Assembly (NCBI RefSeq): GCF_040412425.1
Contig: NC_089792.1
Coordinates: forward strand, 23,864,858-23,928,857
DNA from: Macrobrachium rosenbergii
Taxonomy: Eukaryota > Arthropoda > Malacostraca > Decapoda > Palaemonidae
Length of the DNA stretch: 64,000 nt
Direction of reading: 5' to 3'
The notes beneath the pieces were generated by a model. The model searched no databases, was not told the origin of the DNA, and saw nothing but the letters and a program-made list of their open reading frames with translations. The position numbers and the translations under genes are program-made. Below, piece after piece: positions 47,900-59,829 of the stretch (position 1 is the first letter of the stretch; each line of letters begins with the position of its first letter).

Positions 47900-48590
47900 C
47901 ATGCATTTATACACACACACACACGTGTCTGTGTGTGCATATGAGTACGTGCAGATCAACCCCGTCGCCGTCTTTCGATCTCTGTCCTATTTTTGTTCTA
48001 TAAGGATTACTCGGGCGCAGCTCCCAGGTCTTTGTTTGTACGCTCCTTCACTAACAATGATTCATTCTCCCAGACCATCCAGCTTTATCAGTATTTCACA
48101 CATAATTCCATTATGTGGATATCTCTCCATTTCTCAGATTTTATTTGAATAATAATTCTACTTAGTCTTTATAAAAAAAAAAACAGCATTGTTATCCCTT
48201 GAGGGGAATCCATAAATCTACATATTTTCTGTTGCAAGAATCAAGCTGGCTTTGGGTAGCCATCATCCATCCTTGTTTCAGTTTCTCTACTATTTGTAGG
48301 TTTTTATCAAATCAATCCGCTGCCCAAGAACAAGGAGACGCTCTAAAGAAAATTCAGGAGACTAATCATATCGACATTTATACCACAGCCGGTGAATCAA
48401 TGATGAAACCCTTATGCGGAAAACTACCAAAACATTGGCCAAAGCCCCAACTGCACAGATTCACCATTAACCTCTGCCTTGCACAACCTCTCTCGCTACC
48501 TCGATAATTAAGGTTCTACTTCATTATAATGAGGTTTATGGGTTAGCCAACGGGTCGATAAGACTAATAATCTTATTTGTCGAGGTGTAG
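47900..48590. other. No recognisable gene
   Basis: A 127-codon frame (47769-48152) overlaps the SINE head and has no motif; the 102-codon frame at 48199-48507 likewise. Confidence 0.4.
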
Positions 48591-48600
48591 AAAAATGATG

Positions 48601-48686
48601 GTTCCTGAGAGGGACCGAACCCCGAAAAAAAGAGAAACTATTTCCGGTCACAAGAGCTCCACGTCTTCATCACGCCATCTGGTCAT
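48601..48686 (-). repeat. tRNA-like SINE head
   Basis: On the minus strand GACCAGATGGCGTGATGAAG gives an A-box-like element and, about 55 bp later, CGGGGTTCGGTCCCTCTCAG gives a strong B-box. The spacing is larger than in a class I tRNA because of an inserted T-rich stretch. Probably a SINE remnant. Confidence 0.58.
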
Positions 48687-48689
48687 TTT

Positions 48690-50540
48690 AGAATTTGAAG
48701 TTTTCGACGGATTAAGGAGAATATCTCGAAATGCAGAAAACATTTGAAGGTTATTTAAATAAAGTTAACTAGAATACTGTTCTGGTACGTAAGGAACAAT
48801 ACTGTAAAGGGTAGACAAACATCCATTTACTCAGAAATCCATTTAGTAATTTATCTTCACTATTATTGAATACAGAAACGCAGAGCTTAGTTATAAATGA
48901 AATACCAAATTAGGCAAGCTTTGGTATAATAACAGCGTACAATACACAAAAATGCCTACTGTTTTAAGAACCCTACAGGTACAGGAAAATACAGGAATAA
49001 AATAATGGTTCACGTTTATTAATAATTAATTCAATATTTACTGTATCTTAATGAGGCATAGTTTCTTTTATGCTACATTTCCTCACATATTATATCTCTT
49101 TCCCTTCCACGGTATTATAGCCAAAAAAGCTGTATTTCTGCATGGAATCATAAATTACCTCACAATATGCAATGAAGTGCTCTATTTGGTTGTCAAACGG
49201 CCAGCAAACTGGACAATAAAATACTTAGAATAGGCTGAATAGCAGATGTCTGACGTGCTAACATTAACGATTAACCGCGGTATCTAACGAACTATAAACT
49301 CTCTCTCTCTCTCTCTCTCTTACATATATGTGCCACCAGAATCTGTCATCAAGGCAGGATGGTAGAGCACGGAATTTTATGCGTTAAAACGATTACAGAT
49401 GTATTAGTTCGCTTTTTGTGTGTTCTCGCACAACTTGTCTGTTCCCGGATGGAACTTTGCACACTGGATCTATCACAAGAAAATAACCTGGACGTTAAAT
49501 ATGATGCGCCTTTTTTTTTTCTTCAAATTCTTAAACTTAGGTGGAAGCGCTAAGAAATTTTCGCCCGTATAAATTGTTAGTAAAAATAATTTACATTCTA
49601 AAACAGATTTCAATAAAACAGAAAGACGGTGGATATGAAAATGGGACAATGCTGTACTATCTTTGCATCCTTTCCTGAATTAACGTCTTGGTCTAAAGCA
49701 CTGTACTTACTAAGGTTACTATCTTAAAAGAAAGATATTGACAAAATTACATGCGGTGCAGTTTTAATTTTAAAAATCCCGAAAATGGTATTCAATCCTT
49801 TCCTTCAGGCTAAAATAATATTCCGGCTATTACTATTTACTCTCAAGGAAAACCCCATTCATGGCCTAAAATAAAATACAGTTCAACATACTGTACTACT
49901 GTTCAAAATAACTTGAAAAATAACCACCAAATCACGAAAGATTTTCTAGCCAAGATCCTATTCACTCTTGCATGAATCATAATTTTCATGACCCAACCAA
50001 TAATTAAGCAAGTGACTAAGGCTGCAGCATGAAAGAGCTACAGCATTCTCCAGGGAATTTTTTGTCAAAAGGTTACTTTTCCTAACTAATCCGTTTCTCA
50101 AATTCAAATCTTTCACAAAGTAATTTGCTCTTCCTCCCCTCTTCCTCAAAAGCTGGGGATAGTCATTATCATCAATAATGACTTTTACTGATCATCATAT
50201 CATCCCAAAAACACATTCGTAGCAAGACAGTCGACTCCTTTCCTTTCATCTTATACGCAGTACAAAGTAACAAATAATTGGAATAAAGCAACCCTGACTC
50301 TTAGCAATGAGGGTTTCAACTTAAGGTTCAAAAATTACTAATCTCTTCAGTATTGGAATGGTTAAAAATAATAGTTTCAGGTTCTTAGTAAGTATTCTGG
50401 AGGAGATGGTTAGACAAGATTCTACTCTGGCAAAGACTCGCCGGAGTCAAATAAATATCTGATACTTAATTCACGTTTTCCTCAACAGAGGCAATTTGGT
50501 TTTAAGAAACGAGTCAAAGGCGTTCCATCTAGGTTAGAAA
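48690..50540. other. No recognisable gene
   Basis: AT-rich DNA. It contains a short (TC)n at 49300-49320 and a poly-T at about 49511-49520. No ORF of interest. Confidence 0.45.
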
Positions 50541-50544
50541 TCAA

Positions 50545-50610
50545 ACTACTTCCTCACTGTTAAGGGGATCGATCTAACCACTGCGCTACCAAGGCCATAC
50601 AAAGACGCCA
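50545..50610 (-). repeat. tRNA-like SINE head
   Basis: The minus strand reads GGCCTTGGTAGCGCAGTGGT followed by TAGATCGATCCCC. TGGTAGCGCAGTGGTTA is a near-consensus tRNA A-box region; the B-box part is shortened. The anticodon arm seems deleted, so not a tRNA gene. Confidence 0.58.
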
Positions 50611-50619
50611 AAAACACTG

Positions 50620-51130
50620 CAATTACACCAACTATCCCTGTACAGCGTTATGAACAAATATTAAATCCACAATCTGGAAGACGGTAGCAATTATTGCAGC
50701 ACCTAAATTAACTGTAAATACGGTTGAATGCAAAATAAACCATGCCATGAGATCCTATACAATAATAAGCAGTAATATCTCATGCTCCGGATGCTTGTAG
50801 TATACAAAAAGACATCATAATCCAAAGCCATACAAGCCGGCTCTCCACTTGTTGATTCTCTTAATAATGTTGCTCATATAGCTGCCTGAAACTCACAATG
50901 CCCCCTTGCGCCATTCATTAAACAGCCATTGTCCTTTTCTCATCTCTCCTCACTCCAGCAGCAAGGTCATCTTGGCAATCGTGGGACCTAAAACTTTTTG
51001 CTGGTAACTTTTTCATGGGTCAGGAATACTTTCTTCGTCAGTTATTTATTTGAATCCGTATCAAGTATCCAGAAACAGCTAATCAATCTTTCATAAAAGA
51101 GCAATATTCAAAAATATCAAGAATGATAGT
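50620..51130. other. No recognisable feature
   Basis: AT-rich unique-looking DNA. Confidence 0.45.
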
Positions 51131-51263
51131 GTATATATATATATATATATATCAAAGAATATATATTTATTAATATGTGTGTGTGTATGTGTATGGTATG
51201 TATTTTACATATATATTATCGGCATATACACATATATTAAATCACACACACACATTATAAAAA

Positions 51264-52034
51264 ACTAGCTAAAAGGCGTTGCATGGTTAACACACCCGAA
51301 ATTTATCCCAACCTTCTATTGGACAGGGAAATGATTCAAATCTATCTGTAGTGTAATATCAAAGAATTTTTATTAATAGGTTTTTAAAAATATAAATGGA
51401 GTATATACATCATAAAGTAAAATCTTTAACAAATTCACTACAATATTACTTTAACAAAAAACTTGATTGTAAACATTTTTAGTGTCACCATCAGGAGCGA
51501 GAATAAAAAAATTCTTGGGTGAACCCACCCTTGAGCAAGCAACATACAGGTGTCCGTGGAAAAAACAAGAAGATCCCAAATCCACTCCACAGTACTTGAC
51601 AGACTGTTCCTGAGCCTTGTTGATTGTGATCGAGAACGCAAGTCTCACTGGAAATTGCAATTTCTTAAGTTAAAAGGAGATCCGCCGGAATGTGTGATAA
51701 AAATCCGTGGGATAAAAACTATTTCACCTTCTCCCTTTCCTGTTAAGATAGTTGCTTCAATTATATTGCCCAACATCTTAACACAAAGCCTTGTGCTGTT
51801 GCAAAGTTTTGGCTGATCCAGGTTACATAATAAAATAATTGGAGATTCTACTTTAATTTTACATGTCACCCCATCCCCAACCCCACCCCGTTTGGTGCTA
51901 GTGATATCTAACCCTAACAGTATTCTTTTCCAGATAGTAAGTCATATGTATACCAAGTCTGGTTGAAATTCCTCCATGCGTTTCATAGTTATGCTGGAAC
52001 ATATAAATACATACATCCATTTTTTATATATAGA
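51264..52034 (-). mobile_element. Helitron-derived element with helicase remnant
   Basis: On the minus strand the element would begin TCTATATATAAAAA (52034), a 5' end I know from animal Helitrons. It continues through TGTTCCAGCATAACTATGAA, carries a helicase C-terminal remnant (about 51870-51440) and ends GCAACGCCTTTTAGCTAGT (51264). CAACGCC...GCTAGT is the typical 3' terminus, ending in CTRRT. About 770 bp in all, far shorter than an autonomous Helitron, so it is a deletion derivative lacking Rep. Insertion appears to be in TA/T-rich DNA without target duplication, as expected for the rolling-circle type. Confidence 0.83.
51440..51870 (-). pseudogene. Helitron PIF1-like helicase, C-terminal remnant
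   Basis: The minus strand reads in one frame SPIILLCNLDQPKLCNSTRL, then CVKMLGNIIEATILTGKGEG and EIVFIPRIFI. In another frame it gives MQFPVRLAFSITINKAQEQS, then HGHLYVACSRVGSPKNFFIL and APDG. These are the last conserved helicase motifs of Helitron proteins (Q-F-P...TINKAQGQ(S/T)...H-G-Q-L-Y-V-A-x-S-R-V). One frameshift near 51665-51650 separates the blocks, and GQS has become EQS. Non-functional. The final residues run into VYNQVFC before a stop. Confidence 0.88.
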
Positions 52035-52035
<1 letters not shown>

Positions 52036-52074
<39 letters not shown>

Positions 52075-52078
52075 TATA
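52036..52078. repeat. (TA)n spacer between two Helitron ends
   Basis: About 43 bp of TA repeats lie exactly between the 5' end of one element and the 3' end of the next. Confidence 0.9.
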
Positions 52079-52079
52079 T

Positions 52080-52440
52080 CTAGATAAATAGATATGTACC
52101 TGGCGTTGCACAATAAAAAATGCGTACAGCATATACTTCTTCCCTTCAGTAAGAGCGCAATCCCACTGTTTCTGCGACTTTAATTTTTTCGTTTTCCTTG
52201 GTTGGTTGGAATATATGATATGAAGTTTATTTAGTCACTAAGTCTACGGGCAGCAACAGCCTCGTTTCAGGGAAACCCTTCCCACCCCCATCCCCTTGGG
52301 TGCTACTGATGTTTTACCACCCCAGGTATTCTTTTCCAGATAGTAAGTCATATGTATACCACCCACGTTAGTTGAATTTGCTATGCGTTATAGTTATGCT
52401 GGAACATACACATACATACATCCATTTTTTTATATATAGA
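52080..52440 (-). mobile_element. Non-autonomous Helitron-like element
   Basis: The first ~110 bp of the minus strand (52440 downward: TCTATATATAAAAAAATGGA, TGTTCCAGCATAACTATAAC, GTATACATATGACTTACTAT, CTGGAAAAGAATACC) are about 85 percent identical to the 5' end of the neighbouring element at 51264-52034. The 3' side reads TGTGCAACGCCAGGTACATA and then TCTAG. It has no helicase sequence; the interior is unrelated to that of the neighbour. The two elements lie head to tail. Confidence 0.75.
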
Positions 52441-52446
52441 AGATAT

Positions 52447-52457
<11 letters not shown>

Positions 52458-52521
<64 letters not shown>
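52458..52521. repeat. (TA)n microsatellite
   Basis: About 64 bp of TA repeats abutting the 5' end of the second Helitron-like element. Confidence 0.97.
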
Positions 52522-52524
<3 letters not shown>

Positions 52525-52529
52525 CGTGT

Positions 52530-53935
52530 GTGTATAAGAAAGAACACAAAGTTATTTTATAATCTCAGACATAAAAATCATAACTACTATATCGCAATGA
52601 CATCACTTCTTTCACCATCAAAACAGAGAAGAAGGCAAAGCTACATGATCGATACTTAAGGATCCCGAACCTGAATCTATATTCATGGGATGCAAATGAC
52701 ATTCAAGAGCTATTTATGAACAAGATCGGCAACAGGTATCCACTCCTACCTGCTGTATTAGAGACACGGGAGAGACTTATTATTCATTATATGACTACCG
52801 GCTTCTTTACCAATATGAAACCAAAATCTGAATTTTTAATAATCTAACATGCCGGACAAAGATTTGAATTCATTCTGAATGGAAAGAACATACAGATTCA
52901 CTCTCAGTCAACGCAGATAAGAAAGAAAAAGGAGAGTACTCTCAAATCAAAATAATAATATAGGGAGAATAATTTACGTATGTTACTGAAAAAGAATCTA
53001 TTGAAACCACAGCAAACTAAATGAAGAGAGGACAGGACCACCCAAAGTAATACTGACACAGTTTAGGTGTTTTACAATACACAATTAATTACATGCAGAC
53101 AAAGGCCCTTCACTCTCTGGGTATCAAGACTCATTCCCAAGGATAAGCACAAGAATTCGTAGTCAAGTGTCCCACTTTCTAAGCTGACCAACACAAAAGA
53201 AAATGCGATAAAAATACAATAAGTAAATGTCAACGGAATATGACATCTAATTTTGATTAAACTCTCAGTTTTGTTCGACAAAAACTAAAACTGTGCAGGA
53301 AAATACTGACCAGAAAACCTAATGGCATAAATTTTCGAACGAGTAAAAGTTCTTTGCATTAAATTGGTTAATTTCTCCTCAATCTCGGCGTAATTTCCTT
53401 CCAACAGTCTTACCAGATTAAGACCTAGACCAGATGGGTCGTGGGACGGAAAGAACACAGGACAGAGAAGGGAGGAAAGAACACATTTTATGCGTCTAAC
53501 CTTCATAAGGGAAAAGCTGGCGTAAAAACGTTTATCATGATTTTGATGATGATTAGTCTACCTGGATGATCCGTTGTATTAATTAAGCAGTCCTTCTCCC
53601 TCTATGGAAGAAGCATAATGAGGTATATGGAGTTATTACATCAGTTTGTGGCAGTTTCGTCACCAAAGGCAACTGAGTTATAGGAACTTGTGTACACATC
53701 TACCACTGCCAAAATAGAAACAATGGCTTCAACCACTGTTTTCAATCCCTCGGTCTGTATAACAGTAAGCTATAATATGCTAATCTTTGTATTGTAAGCC
53801 TTTGAATATACTTTTTGCATGTTTTGTATTCGTGATTTCATTTTTGCTTTTTTTAGGGCAATAAATATAAACGCCGTAATGTTTGGAAAATTTGTAGTTT
53901 ATTCAACGTTCTATGGAAGATGTCTGATGAAATGC
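52530..53935. other. No recognisable gene
   Basis: AT-rich DNA. Minus-strand frames at 53072-53281 and 53285-53506 have no motif. Confidence 0.42.
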
Positions 53936-53940
53936 CATGA

Positions 53941-54131
<191 letters not shown>

Positions 54132-54139
54132 CAACATAA

Positions 54140-54530
54140 GTTCTACTACTTGTTCCATTCAGAATAATAAGTTTTATCAGAATAATTCGCATTCATTTAT
54201 TTTACTTTCTCTCTCTCAGGCTGGTAAAGCGATGGAAACCATATAATGCCACTCTAATAATATTGCCACACAAGGAGACGCCCTCAAAGGTGACGCGAGA
54301 GATAGCATTTTCTAAGAAAGGAGACGCGACAGGGAGTAAGGGTGTGGGATTTCCGGTATGAATTACGGCAAACGACAAGGCCACAACAACCCTTAAGAAT
54401 CCCGAAGACCATTAGCCAATGATTAATATGTAAAGTGAAGGACCGGGCTGTATGTTTTCAAGCGCGCATCACTTTACTAATAAAATCATTAGGCACTGGA
54501 CGCTGTGTGTGTGAATAAAGAAACAAAGAA
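54140..54530. other. No recognisable gene
   Basis: Moderate-GC DNA between two TA tracts. AAGGAGACGC occurs twice (about 54273 and 54318) in loose repeats. Confidence 0.4.
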
Positions 54531-54707
<177 letters not shown>

Positions 54708-54719
54708 GAATAAGATCCT

Positions 54720-56400
54720 CTGAATCTAAAAACATCAATTTTCCCAATAAACATTTCTACCAGACGTATTCAAAGCTCTGGTAGTAAAGCCATATACAAA
54801 TAAATTCATTACGCTTTGGGCATCCTTCTCAAGACAAGTCAATCATATTTTTCTCAGCTTTTGGTTACTCTGTTATGGGAAGGTTAAGACTGCATAATTC
54901 TTTGGTCTTTTGAAAGCAGCGCACTATCGTAAAACCACTTCCACGATATGCTGAACTCTGGGAGCAGTGTGATGTTAAACCTGCCTTTTTTGATGCAGAG
55001 AGCTTTCGACTTAAGTGAGGTGAATGAAAAAAAGGTGCATTGTCTTTGACCTGTAGTTTATTACTGAAATGAATTTACTTTATTGAGGACCTGGTTTATC
55101 ATAATATTGTGACTTTTGCAGCCTAAAATGTGAAGTCAAAATGATTGAAGTTTTCTGATTCATGGCCATATTGAAAACAGCGTGAGCTAAATACTAACAT
55201 GTTCTTCCGAGTTTTCAGGTCTACTTAATTTGGACTAGCGTATGAAGCTGAATAGATTAAACGTTCAGTGATTCATGTGGATCTGACAACATCGTCTTTC
55301 TAAAATTATTAAATATTCCTTAGCATTTGACAACTGTTCAATATCCAAAAAGTTTTCACACTTCACTGACTTTTGACTACAGAGGTGAGTTACTGATTTA
55401 AAAGTTCAGCAGTGTGATATGAACTCTTACAATTCTGTTCCATATACTCTTTGGATTTGGCAACAGTTAGTGTAAATCCTTTGATAGAAATAAGTTGTAG
55501 AAATTAATAAACAACCCTAATATAATGGGCTCTTGGCGATAATGAGGCGCCTAGAATGAACAAACCCCAGACCCTGAGGGTATATTTAATCTGCTCACGG
55601 CGCGTTGTGAGCAGGTTGTTTCGAAAATAATTACACTTAAATGCCAAGTGGGTTTGACAGTGTAACCAAATACATGATGTTGCTCGTCGGTGCCTAGAGA
55701 CATCATTAGCATCTCTACTGTATTGAGAGACGCCAAAACAGAGTGGCAAGTTGGTGCCTGGGCCTAAAACATAACAAAGAAGAGAACAAGCTGAGATAAA
55801 ACGTATTTTGTACAGTAAAAAACTCTTTCCTTTTTAAATGAAGTCAAGTGAAGTGGTTTAACATCAGTGGCTGAAGTACGAAACGGACTGGTAAATTAAC
55901 CGCGTAACATTAATAGCACTTTTTATTTAGAATCTGAAATAATATTCTGTCACTTTCAGATAATCAGAAACATGGCACCTTGCGTACCAACAAAGACAAA
56001 GACCATCCTACTAATAAGAAGTCCAAATACAGGTACACGTAGAACTAACAAAGACGGAATGCACCAGAAATACCAAAAACTGACGGCAACCGTTCACGAG
56101 CTAAAAATAATAACCTATTTTTATTGGAATAACAGAGACCAAGATTTTTCAGTGCTCAGAGCAGACGGTGGAGGGGGAAGAGGAAGAAAGTCTAGGAAAA
56201 ATATGATAACTAACATCATTTTAAATTCAATGACCACCATTTGGGGAAGATTTAAAGCAGAACAAACAGATAAAGAGAAGAAATTAAGTTTCCTCATAAA
56301 ACGATATTAGTTTTCCATGGTGGATTAATTAGCTAGTCGAAATCATAACTGACTGCTCTCACGGTCACAAAAAGGCGGAGAGCGACAACTTTTCTGCCAA
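54720..56400. other. No recognisable gene
   Basis: An 81-codon minus frame (55504-55749) and a 112-codon plus frame (55972-56310, basic, Gly/Arg-rich middle) have no domain I recognise. The latter is the longest non-repetitive open frame here, but nothing else supports it as a gene. Confidence 0.4.
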
Positions 56401-56405
56401 TTAGA

Positions 56406-56410
<5 letters not shown>

Positions 56411-56474
<64 letters not shown>
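56411..56474. repeat. (GA)n microsatellite
   Basis: About 64 bp of pure GA repeats. Confidence 0.97.
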
Positions 56475-56477
<3 letters not shown>

Positions 56478-56784
56478 TTAAAAATGCGCAAACACAAATG
56501 AACGCAGGCAATTTTCACTCTGAAAACGTTGGCCGTGGAAACAGCGAAGCCCAAAACAAGCCAAAGACGATTAAACAGAGGTAATTCATTCAAACATTCC
56601 ATGAATCCGGATCAAATAAGGCATGAAAATACAGCCAGACCTCAAATCGCCTTTGATTTGTTATTCACTGTTTCTTTCTTTTTTTTTTTTTTATAGTCGA
56701 AATTGCAGTTCAGCGATTTCTCGACAACTGTTGCATAATTTTTAGTAAAGCGTTTACGTTACAACTTTATGAAGTTTTATATAT

Positions 56785-56796
56785 TTATATATATAG

Positions 56797-56826
<30 letters not shown>
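56785..56826. repeat. Short (TA)n microsatellite
   Basis: About 40 bp of interrupted TA repeats. Confidence 0.9.
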
Positions 56827-56827
<1 letters not shown>

Positions 56828-56859
56828 AAATAATAATGCCAATTCTTCCATTTCTTCTC

Positions 56860-58140
56860 AATATAATCATAATAATCATCATCATCATTGCCTCCAGCGC
56901 CGTGTGACGTAAAGGGTATCTGAAATTCTGCCATTCATTTCTTTCCAGCGCTTTATCTTCCACAAATCTCCACTTATCTCCAGCCCTCATTCTCATAGTT
57001 CTCATCTAAGTAGACCTAGGCCTTCCAACTCCTCTGGTGTCCACAGGAGTACAATTGACACTATCAAGAACTATTCTGCAAGGGGTTGTGCGAAGGACAT
57101 GTCCAAGCCATCTCCATTTCATTTCATCATTATATATCTCTACATATGGATCGTCTGTAGTTTCATTATGGGATCATTTCTTTCCTTATCTTTCCCTCTA
57201 ATCATAATATTCGAAAAGTTTTACCTTCAAATCGACAAAATGTTTCTGACACAATTCCATTGCCATACCATGGTTTATGTCCATGTAGCAATGCAGGTCG
57301 AACTAGACTTAACGTATATTCTTACTGTTTGTTTGCAAATTCACCCTATTTTATTTCATAATCTTATTTTTTCTGTCTATTTTTTGTTTCAGTTTTAGCC
57401 TTCTAATAAAATAGAACTCAGAGAAACCTGTTCTGGGTATACTTGTTCCTAAATATTTGAAAGACTGATTCTCATTAATCCTTTCTACATCTAATGTCAT
57501 TTGTGCATAATTAGTCCTCATTATTTCAGTTTTCCTTGGATTTATTTTGAGCGAGCTAAGCAAATCTTGTTACATTGAAAACAACATCATCTGCATATTC
57601 TAGGTCAGGCGAGTTTATGTCTTTACTCCAGTCTGAACACTCCCAACCAACCACTTTTTTTTTCATTATAAAATCTATAAGAAGGGCAAACATACAAGGT
57701 GAAAAGCATTCATTGTAGCAACCCACTATTTAATGGAAATTCACTTGATAAGACCCCTGAATATTACCGTTGCATGCATTTCGTTCACGGATAAATTCAA
57801 TTAGCTTTACACATATAAAGGGTATGCTACAGTGACGCAAGGCCTTCCACAATATTGGTCTATGGAAGGTGTCAAATGCCTTCTCGTAATCAACAAAAGC
57901 CATTAGAAGGGAATTTTTAAATTCCATACACTGTTGCTCAATTTGTTTTACTAAAATACTGATTTTGCAGTTCCTGCCTTTTATTAAACTAGCTTGTTCA
58001 TCTCTGATCTTTTAATCGATATTTCTCTCCTTCCTATCAAGAATAAGCAGACAAAATATTTTCAATATAACCGACGCAAATTCAGTAACTCTATAGTAAC
58101 CACATTCAGTCAGGGCACTTTTTTTTTAAATTCACTATAA
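56860..58140 (-). pseudogene. Non-LTR retrotransposon (LINE) ORF2 relic with YADD
   Basis: Minus-strand translation gives TEFASVILKIFCLLILDRKE (about 58090-58030), RDEQASLIKGRNCKISILVK (about 58010-57950) and LLMAFVDYEKAFDTFHRPIL (about 57905-57850). The catalytic block EYADDVVFN follows, with YADD at 57586-57597, then SLKINPRKTEIM and FKYLGTSI (about 57550-57460) and WRWLGHVLRTTPCRIVLDSV (about 57115-57055). It ends with RAGDKWRFVEDKALERNEW (about 56985-56925). These are reverse transcriptase palm blocks in order plus the RWLGHVLR C-terminus. Frameshifts and stops break the frame; the endonuclease half is missing. The 3' end runs into an ATG/ATT simple tail (about 56893-56850), which looks like the element's own microsatellite-like tail. 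RTE-like by general resemblance. Confidence 0.86.
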
Positions 58141-58149
58141 CTTCCAGTT

Positions 58150-58470
58150 CCTAATCATCAAGATTTATTACCTCATTCCATATACTGAAAAATAGTTAGT
58201 ATACAGTGTCATTTTAGTTTCAGCTAAAATCATCCCTGCATTAATTCCAGCATACCCAGTGTTTTCCATCTTTGAAGTTTTTTTTTTTTTTTAATCTTTC
58301 AATTCAAAACTGTGAATTCATTCATAAGCACATTCCAGTCTTTCCCAGGCTCTGTTATATCAATCAGATTATTCCCCATCATATCTCTTATTCATGACCT
58401 CACGAAAATTAATCGCCTTTTATTCTTCCGAAGCTATTTTCCTACATTCCTCTTGTGACAGGTATTTTCT
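58150..58470. other. Possible upstream LINE remnant, otherwise nothing recognised
   Basis: Poly-T runs at about 58118-58128 and 58279-58293. LINE-like translation fades here. Confidence 0.35.
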
Positions 58471-58476
58471 ACTTTT

Positions 58477-58478
<2 letters not shown>

Positions 58479-58554
<76 letters not shown>
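58479..58554. repeat. (ATA)n microsatellite
   Basis: About 76 bp of pure AAT/ATA triplets, with weaker related triplets to about 58760. The only long trinucleotide tract in the window. Confidence 0.97.
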
Positions 58555-58556
<2 letters not shown>

Positions 58557-58839
58557 CAGTTCTATTTATTATCAATAATAATAAAAATAATTCTAACACT
58601 AATGCAAGGACAATTATCCTATTTCTTTTTCGATAATAATAATAACAGTAATAGCAATATTAATACAAAGACACACTAGCTCTCATATTTCTTTTCGATA
58701 ATAATAACAATAAACCAACTCTTCTCTTTTTTCACAATAATGATAATAAATATAGCAATGGAAGCAGTCACGTACGTCACCATAAAACTCATAATATTTT
58801 TCCAAATCGAACTTCCCCACTTGAGGAATTTACAGATGA

Positions 58840-59148
58840 CAAGAAGAGGCAGAAAAGGAATTGGGAGGAAAGAGGGGAGAAACAAGAAAAAGGGTCAGAA
58901 GAAGAGATGAAGGGGAAAGAAACCTACGAAAGGGGCGGAAGAGGGTAAAAGGAAGTAGAAGAAGCGAGAAGGCAAGAGAAATGGAGTTATAAGAAGAGTG
59001 GGAGTGGGAGAAACTGAATTGGAAGAAATTAAATAAGAGGTAGAAAAGGAATAAAAAGAAAGGAAGAAGGGGAAAATGAATCAGAAGAGAAGGGGGGGGG
59101 ATAATTAGAAAAGATGAAAATGAAGAAAAAGAATAAGAACAGGAGAAG

Positions 59149-59150
<2 letters not shown>
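58840..59150. repeat. Purine-rich (A/G) tract
   Basis: About 300 bp almost entirely A and G on the plus strand (GGAAAGAAG-type), leading into a (GA)n microsatellite. Such polypurine stretches can adopt triplex structure; here it may simply be a decayed GA repeat. Confidence 0.8.

Positions 59151-59152
<2 letters not shown>

Positions 59153-59208
<56 letters not shown>
59153..59208. repeat. (GA)n microsatellite
   Basis: About 56 bp of pure GA repeats. Confidence 0.97.
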
Positions 59209-59210
<2 letters not shown>

Positions 59211-59595
59211 CCTAGGGAAAAGGGAAATCTTCAAAGAGGTTCCTCTTCAAAAAAAGGACTACAGAGACCACACAGATGAAAGATGGCTGGCCTCTCCTCA
59301 TGAAAACTAATAAGTCCCTTGCCTTCCTTCCCCTGAATCCTAGTATACATAATGCTCTAGTACCTGGGAAAATCAGCATCAACATGAAACCATATATATA
59401 CACAGAATACACAAGGTTCGTCGGCTTGATTTGTCTGTGCGCTGAACTAGTAACATCAACGTTATATAAATAGGAAGGAGGAAATCAAGTATTCTCGTTC
59501 GAGAACGCCACTGGATAGCCAGGCCCAATCCACAAAAATTATTCACGCACAAAACACAATCAGTAATTTTTCAACGCTCTTAACAGGTACGTGAA

Positions 59596-59640
<45 letters not shown>
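59596..59640. repeat. (GA)n microsatellite
   Basis: About 45 bp of GA repeats with one GG interruption. Confidence 0.95.
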
Positions 59641-59643
<3 letters not shown>

Positions 59644-59720
59644 AGTTTGACCTCCCCTACAGCTAATATCTCGAACCTAACCTAAGGTTATTTATTTATT
59701 TAGATTGTCAGGAGATATAT

Positions 59721-59728
<8 letters not shown>

Positions 59729-59803
<75 letters not shown>
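59729..59803. repeat. (TA)n microsatellite
   Basis: About 75 bp of pure TA repeats. Confidence 0.97.
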
Positions 59804-59810
<7 letters not shown>

Positions 59811-59829
59811 CATATATACATATATATAT

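Noticed and set aside
50545..50610. Functional tRNA gene on the minus strand
   Set aside because: The A-box is good but the anticodon arm is missing and no acceptor stem forms.
55972..56310. 112-codon open frame as a possible host gene
   Set aside because: Lysine/Arg-rich without known domain, no splice or promoter signals I can support, and length within chance for this composition.
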